Positions 52,585 through 63,844 of a stretch of DNA of 64,000 nt are shown piece by piece (position 1 is the stretch's first letter; the number at the start of each line of letters is the position of its first letter). Under the pieces are notes generated by a model, which did not search any database, was not told where the DNA came from, and saw only the letters and a program-made list of their open reading frames with translations. Made by a program: the position numbers and the translations under genes. The stretch lies in assembly GCA_943736015.1 (NCBI GenBank), contig OX031058.1, forward strand, positions 3,301,001 to 3,365,000, given 5' to 3'. This DNA comes from Tridacna crocea. Taxonomy: Eukaryota; Mollusca; Bivalvia; Cardiida; Cardiidae.

Positions 52585-52813
52585 TAATTATCTCTTTACC
52601 ACACAAGAAAATTTTAGACTGGTCCAAATTGAAAGCATTTGCAGACGACAATAAAGTGACTGAAAAATTAAAATTTGGTTTGGGAAGGGTAGAAAACAAT
52701 ATGGAAAAAGGAGAAAATGCTGGTTACCAGCATTTTCTCCTTTTCACACAGTGTTTTCAGAAGGCATCTTTCTCAGGGTTGTTAAAAGTCGGGATTGTGT
52801 GGTAAAGAGTTAA
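52585..52813 (+). mobile_element. TTAA hairpin MITE, type A
   Basis: The right TTAA is intact and shared with the next element; the left end is eroded. A short duplicate of the long arm lies just upstream. Confidence 0.8.
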
Positions 52814-52980
52814 ATGATTCAAAAGTTGAAATTTGGATTAGGAAGGATAGAAAAAACATTGTTGGAAAAGGAGAAAATGCTGTTTACCAGCATTTCCTCC
52901 TTTTCCCATTATTTTTTCAGAGGGTTTCTTCCTCAAGGTCGAGAAAACCCGGGATTGTTTGGAAAACGGTCACGGGTTAC
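52810..52980 (+). mobile_element. TTAA MITE, type A, partial
   Basis: The long arm is shortened and the hairpin has one loop mismatch. Confidence 0.7.
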
Positions 52981-53240
52981 TTAATCTGATATGTAAAATG
53001 ATCTGAGAATCCCATCAAAATATCAACGACAATATCATAATAAATAATGATGCAGCTCTTGTGGAGAAAAAAAAATAGAATTAAAACAATTTCCTCTCAT
53101 ACAATTTAGCCATACTATGTGAAAAAAGGTCTCCATGACGCACCGTACACAGCAGGTCAACACATGATTATAGATCTTTAGTCATTTTGTATAACGGCTG
53201 AGCAAATCATGCCTTATCGCTTTACCACACAATCCCGACT

Positions 53241-53468
53241 TTAATCCTTTCCAAAACGACAAATTTTGGGCTCTTCCAAACTGAAAGAGTTTGCAGACGA
53301 CAATTTTAGATTTTGAGAAAATGGCAGAAAGTTCTCAAAAAGGGTAGAAAACACTGTGGGAAAAGGAGAAATTGCTCGTTACGAGCAATTTCTCCTTTTC
53401 CCACAGTGTTTTCGAAAGAATTTTACTGCAGACATGTAAAAACCAGGGCTTGTTTGGGAAAGGGTTAA
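53241..53468 (+). mobile_element. TTAA hairpin MITE, type C
   Basis: It has TTAA at both ends and a perfect hairpin of the third type (GGAGAAATTGCTCGTTACGA). Confidence 0.88.
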
Positions 53469-53672
53469 ATAACCCTGAGAAAGAAGCCTTTTGAAAACAC
53501 TGTAGGAAAAGGAGAAAATGCTGGTAACCAGCATTCTCTCCTTTTCCCACAGTGTTTTCTACCCTTCTCAAAAGGAGTTTCAATTTTTCAGTAACATTCA
53601 TTTTGTCATCTGCAAATTCTTTCAATTTGGACCAGTCTATAATTTTGTCGTTTGGTAAAGAGTAAAACTGAT
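53465..53672 (-). mobile_element. TTAA hairpin MITE, type A, joined to the previous one
   Basis: It shares the TTAA at 53465; the terminal CCCTTTACC block is missing on that side. Confidence 0.78.
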
Positions 53673-53836
53673 CTTTTGACATGCAGAGAATTTAACTGTT
53701 GCTTTGAAGAGTTGATCAAACAGAAAAAGTTTTGACTCAGGTCAGCCCGATCTATACTACTTTTTGCTGATGCATTATGCCCCCTTTTCACAGAGCATGG
53801 CTCAAGAATATCGGACATGTAAAATATAATTACTCA

Positions 53837-54064
53837 TTAACTTATTACCAAACGTCAAAATTTTAAGTTTGCCCAAATCGAAAGCATTTGCAGACGACAA
53901 AAAAAAAGTGACAGAAAATTTGAAATTTATTTTGTGAAGGGTAGAAAACATTGTGGAAAAAGGAGAAAATGCTGGTTACCAGCATTTTCTCCTTTTTCCA
54001 CAATGTTTTCTAAAAGCTTCTTTCTCAGGGGCATCAAAAGTAGGGATTGTGTGGTAATGAGTTC
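53837..54064 (+). mobile_element. TTAA hairpin MITE, type A
   Basis: The left TTAA is intact, the right end GAGTTCA. Both arms carry a matching GGAAAAAGG and CCTTTTTCC change. Confidence 0.83.
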
Positions 54065-54319
54065 ATGGACTTATAAAACGAAAGCCCCATGATATGTCTC
54101 ACACAATCTATGTGGCCCTTGCAGGCTGTAAAGCCCAAGAATAGGCTACAATGTAAGCACATAATGATCTTTGATCTCTATTGTACAATAATTTATGAAA
54201 TGGTCTACCCTAGTAAGTCATAACACTTCAATTCTGATCTTTCTTTCCAATCGAAAGTTTGATCCATGATATGGGTAATCTGATCAAGCAAATGAATTAT
54301 GTTTTTTTTATTTAATGCT

Positions 54320-54815
54320 TTCTGGTAGGTTATCGAGAAAAGTCCTTGAAATGTTTTTCGGTATTTCATGGTTACAACCAGTGAAAATACTGATTTTCAT
54401 ATTCTAGGTATCTAGCTAAAATGCGCCTAACTCACAACGAGATAGATATATAACCTCTTTTACCTCACATTTCTTAATCTTAATACAATAATGTAATGCA
54501 TTGCTATGTGTATGGGGTACCCTACGAGGAATAACTCAAAAGAACTTACTGCATTTTGATAAAGTTCATCCCAGGAAGGGCTAAAAGCATGAAATAAATA
54601 GAATATTTGTTCTTTTTTTTTTTTGTTTTGTTTTTAATTGGGGGGGGGGGAAGTGTTTAAAGAAAAAACTTATTTCATTTTGTGAAACACCGTAGGCAAT
54701 ATTTTCACCCATGGCAGTGCCATGAGTGAAAATATTACTGATGATGTTCACTCAATGAAATAAATTTCGATCTTTAACCAAAGAAAACAAATATCCTCTA
54801 TGTACTAGACCATTT
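54320..54815 (-). repeat. GGTGAAAGATC foldback repeat, reverse copy
   Basis: Segments of 12262 occur in reverse order, with a G run at 54641-54650 between them. Confidence 0.6.
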
Positions 54816-55160
54816 TTTTCTATATCTTTACATGTCATCTAAAAAAAATGAAAAGCACATCCAAAAAAAAAAAATTACATTCAGACACTGGTCTGTGGCA
54901 TGGCCAGCAGACATATGCACATGTGCAAGTCTAGAACATAAAAATTCTCATACATGCTTTTTTATTGGAAATAAAAATAACATGCAAATTCTTCTCTTGT
55001 AAAGGCTTAAAGTTTGTACCCACAAAGATGATTTTTGAAGTTTTTAAATGCATAAATTGTATTCTTACTGATAAAGCTTTGGCCCTGAGGCCCCCAAATA
55101 TGGGGCTCCATTCTGTTAACCCTACTGGGTGAGGACTTCATAGCCCCCATCAAAATTTAC
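54816..55160. other. No recognised gene
   Basis: This is AT-rich, with short A runs; nothing was recognised. Confidence 0.45.
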
Positions 55161-55162
55161 CT

Positions 55163-55390
55163 AACTCTTTACCAAACAACACTTTTTTTTATTAGACCAA
55201 ATTCAAAGCATCTGCAGACAACAAACTAAACCTTGTTAATACAATGATTTCTGACGTTGATAGGGTAGAAAATATTGTGGGAAAAGGAGAAAATGCTGGT
55301 TACCAGCATTTTCTCCTTTTCTCACAATGTTTTCTAAAAGCTTCTTTCTTATGGTTGTTAAAAGTCGGCACTGTGTGATAAAGAGTTTAG
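55163..55390 (+). mobile_element. TTAA hairpin MITE, type A
   Basis: The ends are eroded (CTAACTCTTTACC, AGAGTTTAG); the hairpin has one mismatch. Confidence 0.78.
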
Positions 55391-55710
55391 TTAGATGAAA
55401 AAGAAAAACAGCTTCCCCGATGGTAGACAAAATCATGAAAACAACTTAGTGGCAAAAAAAGCCCCTTAGTTTGAGCATTACCGGTATACATCATTTTTCA
55501 TGATATTTTGAACGCCCTCCAAATTTAGTGGTATTAAAATATATACATGTGTTGGCATGAGGAAATACAATAAAGAAACTCATATAAACAAATACATTTC
55601 ATACAACATGGCTTTTATATCACAGAAAAATGCCTATATAAAAAATTCACAAGCTTATTACAATCATACAACTCTAACCTTACATAAATTGCCTCACACA
55701 CATATTAATT
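55391..55710. other. No recognised gene
   Basis: AT-rich; nothing was recognised. Confidence 0.45.
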
Positions 55711-55939
55711 TTAACCCTTTACCAAACAATCCCTGGTTTTTATGACCTTGAGAAAGAAGCCTTCTGAAAACATTGTGGGAAAAGGAGAAAATGCTGGTAA
55801 CCAGCATTTTCTCCTTTTCCCACAATGTTTTTATCCCTTAACCAAAATAAATTCAATTTTTGAATCATATTAATTTTATTATCTGCTGATGCTTCCAATC
55901 TTGATAAGTCTAGAACTATGTCATTTAGTAAAGACTTAA
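55711..55939 (-). mobile_element. TTAA hairpin MITE, type A
   Basis: It is full length and shares its right TTAA with the next element. Confidence 0.86.
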
Positions 55940-56156
55940 CCCACAATCCCTACTTTTGACGCCCCTGAGAAAGAAGCCTTTTGAAAATACTGCGGGAAAA
56001 GGAGAAAATGCTGGTAACCAGCATTTTCTCCTTTTCCCACAGTGTTTTCTACCCTTCCCAGAACAAATTTCAATTTTTCAGTCACCTTTATTTTGTCGTC
56101 TGCAAATGCTTTCAATTTGAACCAGTCTGAAATTTTGTCGTGTGGTAAAGAGTTAA
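55936..56156 (-). mobile_element. TTAA hairpin MITE, type A
   Basis: It is head to tail with the previous copy. The CCCTTTAC part of its left end is shortened. Confidence 0.84.
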
Positions 56157-56174
56157 ACAATTTTACCACTTATG

Positions 56175-56350
56175 AATTCTTTACCAGATGATCAAAGTTT
56201 AGACCAGTCCATAACCTCAGATTAGATGTATCTAAAATGATAGAATTTGGCTTTGATAGGGTAAGAAATATTACAGGAAAAGGCTGGAACACTTGCTACC
56301 AGCATTTTCTCCTTTTCCCCAAAAATTTCATAAGTCTTCCCCGTCAAAGA
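56175..56350 (+). mobile_element. TTAA MITE remnant
   Basis: CTTTACCAGATGATCAAAGT and one hairpin arm remain. Confidence 0.55.
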
Positions 56351-56615
56351 GCATAAGAATTTAGGAATTTCTTTTTTTGTGTGTCTGTATGATCAACATT
56401 GCTTTCATCAAGTGCCATATAACAAGCAAGCTATTATTATGGATCTATTTATCATTATGGATCCATGAAATCCATTTTGTAAAACAACCGACTGCATCAG
56501 TAGGTAAACTGGTCCTTTGACAAGCAGGAAATTGACTAAAAGCAAAAATTTAAATGCAAGCACCTGCACTGACTGCACAGGCTGATCTGAATCCATACTT
56601 TTTGCAGATACATTA

Positions 56616-56812
56616 TTAGTTGTACATTGAGGTAGCAGAGACCTTGGACACTTGTTTATGGCTGTGGTGAATCATGTCGCCCTAAGTCAAAGGCAAGGTC
56701 AAGGTGGCAACATTATTTGCCACTGCTGTGAACAAGACAGAGAGGTGACGACATTATTCACCACAGCCCCGAACAAGTTTTCAAGTCCCCTGCCACCTGA
56801 CTGTACAACAAA
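56616..56812. mobile_element. Foldback element with GTGGTGAAT arms
   Basis: TTGTACA...GGCTGTGGTGAATCATG on the left pairs with TATTCACCACAGCC...TGTACAA on the right, arms of about 60 bases. The duplicated segment holds one arm only (16025, 43475). Confidence 0.75.
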
Positions 56813-56849
56813 TTTATTGTACTGCCAAGTTTTACCATTCCAACATGTG

Positions 56850-57078
56850 TTAACTCTTTACCACACCACACAATTTTAGACCAATTCAAATTGAAAGCAT
56901 TTGCAGACGACAAAATAAAGGTGACTGAAAAATTGAAATTTGATCTGGGATGGGTAGAAAACACTGTGGGAAAAGGAGAAAATGCTGGTTACCAGCATTT
57001 TCTCCTTTTCCCATAGTGTTTCCAAAAGGCTTCTTTCTCAGGGGCGTCAAAAGTAGGGATTGTGTGGCAAAGGGTTAA
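56850..57078 (+). mobile_element. TTAA hairpin MITE, type A
   Basis: It is full length and splits the dispersed repeat shared with 16025. Confidence 0.87.
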
Positions 57079-57251
57079 GCGAAATTTCCTAGTTTTATGG
57101 TATCTAAAATTGAGTATGCTGACGAAATAGAATTTCTCTACTGAGTGCCCCAATTCAATGAAATATCACTAGTACTGGAAACTGACGTCACTGAAACCTT
57201 GGTAAAATGTGCAGTTTGGTGCATAGTCTTGATGAAAAGGAATGGCTTGTT

Positions 57252-57479
57252 TTAACCCTTTCCCAAACAAGTCCTTGTTTTTACGTGTCTGCAGTACAGG
57301 TCCTTTGAAAACACTGTGGGAAAAGGAGAAATTGCTCGTAACGAGCAATTTCTCCTTTTCCCACTGTGTTTTCTGCCCATTCGGATAATTTTCTGCCATT
57401 GTTATGGAAGTTAAAATTGTCGTCTGCAAACTCTTTCAGTTCGGAAGAGTTTAAAATTTGTTGTTTGGGAAAGGGTTAA
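57252..57479 (-). mobile_element. TTAA hairpin MITE, type C
   Basis: It is full length with hairpin centre GCTCGTAACGAGC. Outer stem ACACTGTGGG pairs with CCCACTGTGT, one mismatch. Confidence 0.87.
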
Positions 57480-57683
57480 ACCCCCCTGTGCTTGTTTTGG
57501 ACTGACATCAAACAATAATACATGTAAAGTTCTATATTAATTTATTTTAAAAATAATCAATTCTTTCTGTTTTTATGACAACCGTCAAGGGAAACTAGTA
57601 ATGATATGGTACAGGTCACTCAGTATGTCTGTCTTGTTGGCGGCTGGCATCAATCAGTCGATGTCGCCATTTTGGATGTCATG

Positions 57684-57912
57684 TTAACCCTTTACCACAT
57701 GAGAAAATTTTACACTGGTCCAAATTGAAAGCATTTGCAGACAACAAAATAAAGGTGACTGAAAAATTGAAATTCCTTCTGGGAAGGGTAGAAAACACTG
57801 TGGGAAATGGAGAAAATGCTGGTTACCAGCATTTTCTGCTTTTCCCACAGTGTTTTCAAAAGGCTTCTTTCTCAGGGGCGTCAAAAGTAGGGATTGTGTG
57901 GTAATGGGTTAA
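57684..57912 (+). mobile_element. TTAA hairpin MITE, type A
   Basis: It is full length with TTAA at both ends. Confidence 0.87.
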
Positions 57913-58402
57913 AAGTGCAGTTATGTACATATATGGGGCCCCCAAAAGAGAAACTGCTTTTACAATGGTTCTTCCAATGCAACTGATACTATGTTCAGCA
58001 CAAATTATGCAGGTTATGAGAAATTTCTTTGCAGTAAATTAAAGAGCCCACTTTACACATAGCATGGCTCAACTATTCACATCCAAAAAGTGCTTATTTT
58101 AGTCCTTTTTTCTAGTCTGAAGAATGTACAGTTTATCTATTTTATGCTGCATAGCATAAAATGTACTTTATATATTAAAGTAAAACTGTTCTGCAGTGGT
58201 GATAGCAATTGTAATTGTACATTCATCCACACAAATTCCAAGTATTTCAAAGCAATTTGACTATAAGCCTGTACCTTGTATCTTTACATGAATATTATTT
58301 CCTCAATAGTGGATATGACATCCAAGTTCTTTGAACAACTGGTATCATTTAACAACAACAACAATCACAAAAACATGACCACTAGGTGGCTCTTGAGTTC
58401 TG
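57913..58402. other. 3' flank of the distal Rab4 exon
   Basis: This probably includes 3' UTR on the minus strand. A small palindrome, TTTTATGCTGCATAGCATAAAA, is at about 58139. No clear AATAAA was identified. Confidence 0.4.
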
Positions 58403-58509
58403 CTAGCATCCACAAGGAGGCTTCACTCCGGCTTGCTGTTTCTGTAATCGGCGCAGAGATGCATCACCATATTGTATTCCTGACCCCATTCTTTCTGGGT
58501 CCAGCTCCC
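58403..58509 (-). CDS. RAB4: Rab4 terminal exon, distal version (ends CGC)
   Basis: An acceptor TTTACAG precedes a 107-nt reading frame encoding [20 protein letters not shown], a variable linker and the end PPCGC before TAG. This is the hallmark C-terminal stretch of Rab4 small GTPases, which act in recycling from early endosomes. In vertebrate Rab4 the same conserved block starts after a glycine, as here across the exon junction (phase 1). The final CGC is a double geranylgeranylation signal. The GTPase domain is not in the window and must lie beyond 64000 on this strand. A second version of the exon lies at 62790-62899. Confidence 0.88.
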
Positions 58510-58639
58510 CTGTAAATACACAATAATACATGTCAAAAGGAATCTACATTTCACCATCTAAAAGCTTAATCATCTTATGCCCTGACTAAATATTAGGACT
58601 TATCTTTAACTCTTCACCTAATGAGACAAAATTTGTCCA

Positions 58640-58940
58640 TACTAACCTGTTATCACACGGCAAAATTTTAGACCTATCCAAACTGAAAGCAAAATTTCAA
58701 AGTAGCTTAAATGGTGCAGTTTTGCTTTGATAGAGTAGAAAACTTGGTGGGAGAAGGAGAAAATGCTGGTTACCAGCATTTTCTCCTTTTCCCACAATGT
58801 TTTCTACCCTCCCCAAAAGGAATTTCAATTTTTTAGTCACATTCATTTCATCATCTGCAAAAGCTTTCAATTTGCACCTGGCTATAATTTTGTCGTCTGG
58901 TAAACTAAAAGAGTTAAAGCTTTGGATTGTGTGGCAAAGG
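58640..58940 (-). mobile_element. TTAA hairpin MITE, type A, rearranged ends
   Basis: The hairpin is intact, flanked by long-arm-like sequence on both sides, so it is probably two merged copies. Confidence 0.7.
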
Positions 58941-59264
58941 GTTAAGCCATAACAATACAAGGTGATACTACAAAAGTCACCAAAAGCTATTAGAAAAGTA
59001 AATGATGAACTTAACAGACATGGAGGAAAATGTTCAACCTTTCAATATTATAAAAAAAAAACATTGCAGTAAAAAGAAGTAACTGTTTGCTACAAACAGC
59101 TTCTCATGTCCCAACATCCTTTTCCAAAAAGGTCAACTGCAAGATTTTTCTGTCTTGCGATGGTCCAATAAATCCTTCTGCTTTACCCCATCATTACCTC
59201 ATACATTGTGCCAAAAACAACTGTTTAGTGTTTGAGTTACATTTCATTTATTACCTTAAATGTT
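58941..59264. other. No recognised gene
   Basis: This lies between the two Rab4 terminal exons; nothing was recognised. Confidence 0.45.
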
Positions 59265-59495
59265 TTAACCCTTTCCCAAACAATCCCCAGGTTTTTTTTA
59301 CCCTGGGATAGAAATCTTTTGAAAACATTGTGGGAAAAGGAGAAAATGCTGGTAACCAGCATTTTCTCCTTTTCCTACAATGTTTTCTATCCTGCTGGAA
59401 ACAAATTCCACTTTTTGAGTTATGTTTATTTCGTCATCTGCAAGTGCTTTCAATTTGGACCAGTCTAATTTTTTGTGGTTTGGTAAAAGAGTTAA
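59265..59495 (-). mobile_element. TTAA hairpin MITE, type A
   Basis: It is full length with TTAA at both ends. Confidence 0.87.
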
Positions 59496-59605
59496 ACATA
59501 GACAATGCTGAAGTTTGCAAGTCTGGCAGTTGGAACCAGGCCTTAGAAAGTAACTAAATTACAAAAAAGTTAGTCCAATAGTAAAAGCTGATTATTTACT
59601 GCATA

Positions 59606-59834
59606 TTAACTCTTTACCACACAAGAAAATTTTAGACTGGTTGAAATTGAAAGCATTTGTAGACGACAAAATGAAGGTGACTGAAAAATTAAAATTTGGT
59701 ATGGGAAGGGTAGAAAACACTGTGGGAAAAGGAGAAAATGCTGGTTACCAGCATTTTCTTCGTTTCCTATAGTGTTTTCAAAAGGCTTCTTTCTGAGGGT
59801 CATTGAAAGTCGGGATTGTGTGGTAAAAAGTTAA
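59606..59834 (+). mobile_element. TTAA hairpin MITE, type A
   Basis: It is full length; the right hairpin arm has three substitutions. Confidence 0.85.
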
Positions 59835-59869
59835 AGAGCTGAAAAAAAAAAAAAAACATATTCCAAGGG

Positions 59870-60080
59870 GCAGATGATTAAAATTTGCAAATAACAGAGA
59901 TGTGGACTTGTCCAAATTGAAAGTATGTGCAGACGACACATTCGATGTGTGTGATAGGTTGGATTTTGTATTGGAAACGGCAGAAAACAGTGTGAGAATA
60001 TGCCGATTACCAGTATTTTCTTCTTTTCCTGCAGTGTTTTCAAAAAGGCTTTCTTTTTCTCTAGGGTCATAACCCTATAC
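59870..60080 (+). mobile_element. TTAA MITE remnant
   Basis: The long arm is recognisable; the hairpin is reduced to ATGCCGATTACCAGTATTTT. Confidence 0.55.
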
Positions 60081-60372
60081 AACATGGCAAAATTTAAGAG
60101 TAGTCTAAATTGACAGCATTATTTTGCAAGACAACAAATTAAATATGGCTTAAATGAAAGAACTGACTAGTAAAGGTTAGAAAATATTGTGTGAAAAGTG
60201 AAATGCTGGGATAACACATTTCGCAGATGCATACTTTTTTCCATGGAGACTATGGCTCATGAATGTTACTTTGTTTGACTACACTATATGTGTTTTCTTG
60301 CCTGAAATCTAAACATAAGACTGTTGGGTTCACAAGAAACATTGATTCTACCGTCAATTTGTTCATGCTATT

Positions 60373-60606
60373 TTAACTCTATACCACACGAGAAAATTTT
60401 AGACTAGTCCAAATTGAAAGCATCAATTTTGCAGACGACAAAATAAAGGTGTCTCAAAAATAGAAATTTGCTCTGGTAAGGGTAGAAAACACTGTGGGAA
60501 AAGGAGAAAATGCTGAATACCAGCATTTTCCCCTTTGCCCACAATGTTTTCAAAAGGCTTCTATTCAAGGGTCGTCAGAAGTTGTCATTGTGTGGTAAAG
60601 CGTTAA
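60373..60606 (+). mobile_element. TTAA hairpin MITE, type A
   Basis: It is full length; the loop has mutated to GCTGAATACCAGC. Confidence 0.84.
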
Positions 60607-60754
60607 GTTGAAATGATAGCTAATCATATATCTTCCTGTCTGCCTATTTGTGGTTAACCACATACACATCAAATTCAAGTAAAAAAGAGGCCCTTGAGGG
60701 CCTGAGATTATTCTACCGACATTGATTTTACTTTTCTGTTTGCATACTTTATGC

Positions 60755-60935
60755 ATACGATCTGCAGACAACAAATTAAAGATAGCTCAAATGAGGATAT
60801 CTGTCTTTGATATGGAAGAAAAAATTGTGGAAAAGGAGAAAATGCTGGTTTCCAGCAAATTCTCCTTTTTCCACTGTGTGTTCAAAGTGCCTTTCCCCAG
60901 GGTCATCAAAAACTTGAATTGTGTAATAAAGGATT
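60755..60935 (+). mobile_element. TTAA MITE remnant
   Basis: Part of the long arm and an imperfect hairpin (GCTGGTTTCCAGC) remain. Confidence 0.6.
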
Positions 60936-61078
60936 AGCGAGCTTTGACATTGTACTATGCAAAATCTTCAGTATTGATTGCGAAAGTTCATTTCTATTAT
61001 TCAGTGTGACAAGGATAAATATTTTAATAACATGCGATAATGTTTGATATTCAGACAAGATGCTTGTAATGGTAATCG

Positions 61079-61712
61079 GAAAGAAAGTATCAGGAAAAAA
61101 AGTATTGGAAAATAGTATTAATCTTTGCTAGGAAAGAAATTATGAGGAAAGGAAAGAAAGTATGAGAAAAGAAAGTATCAGGAAAAAAAGAATCAGTTTT
61201 TGTCGAAGTTGCGATTCTTTACTAATACTTATTTTATATCATATAGTTATGATTTTGATACTTTATGTAATTATTCTTTGACATTTTAAAAAATGTACAT
61301 AGATCTATATCTTTTTTTTTTTTTAAAGAAGAAAAAGGAGGTCAGTTTAACCTATCATTTAATGTTTTATATTATATACCATATGAACTTTACCCTTTAC
61401 CAAACAATCCCTGGTTTTTACGACCCTCAGACAGAAGCCTTTTGAAAACATTGTGGGAAAAGGAGAAAATGCTGGTAACCAGCATTTTCTCCTTTTCACA
61501 CAATGTTTTCTATCCTGCTGGAAAAATTTTTCAATTTTTGAGTTTCGTTTATTTTGTCATCTGCATGTGCTTTCAATTTGGACCAGTCTAAAATTTTGTT
61601 ATTTGGTAAAGGATTAAGTCTTTTCATGGCAATGTATATTTTTTTTCCTGCTACTTTTTTTCTGATACTTTTTATCCTGATTCTTTTTTTCCTGATACTT
61701 TTTTTTTCTACA
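61079..61712. mobile_element. Inverted pair of GAAAGTATCAGG arrays enclosing a MITE
   Basis: Tandem GAAAGTATCAGGAAAAAAA units at 61079-61200 recur as the complement at about 61643-61712, including a 25-base exact match. A type A MITE lies between them. It is possibly a foldback element or a hairpin-forming inversion. Confidence 0.6.
61388..61617 (-). mobile_element. TTAA hairpin MITE, type A
   Basis: The left end has mutated to TTTACCCTTTACC; the right TTAA and hairpin are present. Confidence 0.84.
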
Positions 61713-61829
61713 ATCACTTGTAATATAGGCTACAACATAAATCCATCATGTCAGTACTATTTGTATTCAAATGACATTCCATGGTTATACAAAAACTTGC
61801 CAGAATCGTGTTACATGAAACCTATTTAA

Positions 61830-62560
61830 ATAATTGCTGCAATCAAGTACAAGTAGTTCAAGTCAAATATGCACAATATGCACCTAGATGTATTTTTGCT
61901 ATCATTTCGTATAATACAAAATACCAATATTCATACAAAACAGAGCGTAAGTTTTAAATAGGCCAATCACAACAGTTACTCTGACGAATCTAGTAACAAA
62001 CCCCAATGAATTTTTTTTCAAAGAATCTCCATTGAAAGACAAAAATCATATCAGATCATATGCTTTCAATTTGGACTAGTCTAAAATTTTGTCATTTGTT
62101 AAAGAGTTCAGTAAATATCTTCAGCAATAACAGAGGTATTACAAAATGCCGAAGTTTCACACCACTACGATGACAATGATGACAAGACTGACAATAACTT
62201 GCTGTTTTCGAAGAAAACTGCGAAGCTAATTAATAAGCAATTTTGGTCTGCATATTGGGAAACATCCTCATTGACTCAGTTTCATTCATACTGTAATCAA
62301 CCCTGGGTTATTTTGGCTGGTGTTTCCTTGTTCTCATGGATTATTCATGAAGCATTTTGATTGGTAATCTCAGTTTTTCTTTGAGAAAATTTAAACTATT
62401 TCTATCACAAATTTACCATCATCATTTCCATTTTTAGTAACTGATGAAATAACATTGCCCTCCCTACAAGAGAGAATGAATATGTTACTGATCTTTCAAT
62501 TGGCTATTAGGGTACTTTCCGACCATGTGAATATTAATAAGAAACTAGGATTTGCTAATC
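61830..62560. other. Mostly unassigned 3' flank of the proximal Rab4 exon
   Basis: It holds a MITE fragment at about 62050-62110 (TTTCAATTTGGACTAGTCTA) and otherwise AT-rich sequence. Confidence 0.4.
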
Positions 62561-62640
62561 AATTTTCCCAGGGGTAGACACATGGAGAGTAACGTAATGC
62601 TTCAAACTTGGGTTCCGAGGATGATTGGGAAATACACCTT
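62560..62640 (+). repeat. Short dispersed repeat (AGAGTAACGTAATGC)
   Basis: It is the opposite-strand match to 16632-16735. Confidence 0.5.
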
Positions 62641-62674
62641 CTCTAATGTGATTACACTCTTTTACAGAAACATT

Positions 62675-62697
62675 ACAACAACAACAACAACAACAAA
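62675..62697 (+). repeat. ACA microsatellite
   Basis: A run of ACA triplets, seven units. Confidence 0.8.
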
Positions 62698-62789
62698 GGG
62701 TAAGATACGCAGGCAAGGAAGTAGGGGATCAAATAGTGGAATACCAACTTTTTCCATACATTCAACCAAGTTTACAAGATGACATAAAG

Positions 62790-62899
62790 CTAGCATGAAC
62801 ACTCAGGTCGTTGGGGAGTTGTTGGCATTCTTTGTTGTCGTCTTACAGAAGCGTCCCCATACTGTATACCAGACCCCATTCTCTCAGGGTCTAGTTCAC
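62790..62899 (-). CDS. RAB4: Rab4 terminal exon, proximal version (ends CSC)
   Basis: An acceptor TTCTAG precedes a 110-nt frame encoding [20 protein letters not shown], a linker unlike the distal version ([11 protein letters not shown]) and the end ECSC before TAG. The phase equals that of the 58403-58509 exon, so either could be joined to the same upstream exon. CSC is a valid Rab prenylation motif. Both frames are open, so neither looks like a pseudogene. Whether these are alternative last exons of one gene or ends of two tandem genes cannot be decided here. No Rab4 GTPase-domain exon was recognised between them. Confidence 0.87.
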
Positions 62900-62959
62900 C
62901 TAGAAGCAATATAGAGAAGAGAGTACAGAAAAAGAGAAGAATTTAGAGTAAAAGTTCCG

Positions 62960-63320
62960 ACACATAACCTCCCAAGGCAGGGATTAAAACCAGGACCTCT
63001 ACATCGCAAAGTGAACACTCTACCACATTGCTACAAAAGCTAGCTCTACAGCATGGCAGTAAAAGTGTCCCCTTATACAAACACAAGCTATACATTCTTG
63101 TCTATCTATAGGATAGACCAGTATATTACATACTCCACTACAATATGGCGATTTGTCCATGAATCTTTCAAGCACTGTTACTCTATTCTTCAACAAAGTG
63201 GATTTCTATGTGGGCTCAAATGTAACAGTTCTGACAAATTACCTACCAAGGCTATTATTGAACCAAGGACCTCTTAATCCCAAGGCAAACACTCTACCAT
63301 GTCAAAAGCTAGCTCAATAG
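62960..63320 (-). mobile_element. Two reversed tRNA-derived SINE heads
   Basis: GGATTAAAACCAGGACCTCT with ACACTCTACCAC near 62980-63030 and TTGAACCAAGGACCTCTTAA with ACACTCTACCA near 63250-63300 look like reversed B and A boxes. The intervening bodies share TACAAACA-AAGCTA-ACATT. Confidence 0.6.
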
Positions 63321-63419
63321 CAAGGTAATATACGTGTGCCCTCATACAAACAAAAGCTACACATTTATATCTTTAAGTGGGATAGACCAGTATACCACAT
63401 AAGCATAAGCAAAGGCTGA

Positions 63420-63612
63420 CACAGGGCCATCAGTGACCCCCCAGGGTTTTCATGACTATATAGAAGAACGCTTTTTCAAATACTGTGAGTAAAAAAGAAA
63501 ATGCTAGAAACCAGGATACTCTTCATTTCCCCCAGTGTTTTCTATCCATTTAAAGACAGGTCCATAACTTATAATTTTGTTAGCAATTGCTTTTAGTTTA
63601 GAAGTGCCTTAA
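63420..63612 (-). mobile_element. TTAA MITE remnant
   Basis: A decayed short arm and imperfect hairpin (ATGCTAGAAACCAGGATACT) lead into the next copy. Confidence 0.58.
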
Positions 63613-63837
63613 CCCTTTACCAAACAATCCCTGGTTTTTACGACCCTAAGATAGAAGCCTTTAGAAAACATTGTGGGAAAAGGAGAAAATGCTGGTAACC
63701 AGCATTTTCTCCTTTTCCTACAATGTTTTCTCCCTTGCTAGAAACAAATTTCAGTTGTTTAGTTACGTCTATTTTGTCGTCTGCAAGTGCTTTCAACTTG
63801 GACCAGTCTAAAACTTTGTCGTTTGGTAAAGGGTTAA
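63609..63837 (-). mobile_element. TTAA hairpin MITE, type A
   Basis: It is full length with TTAA at both ends. Confidence 0.87.
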
Positions 63838-63844
63838 AGGTTTT

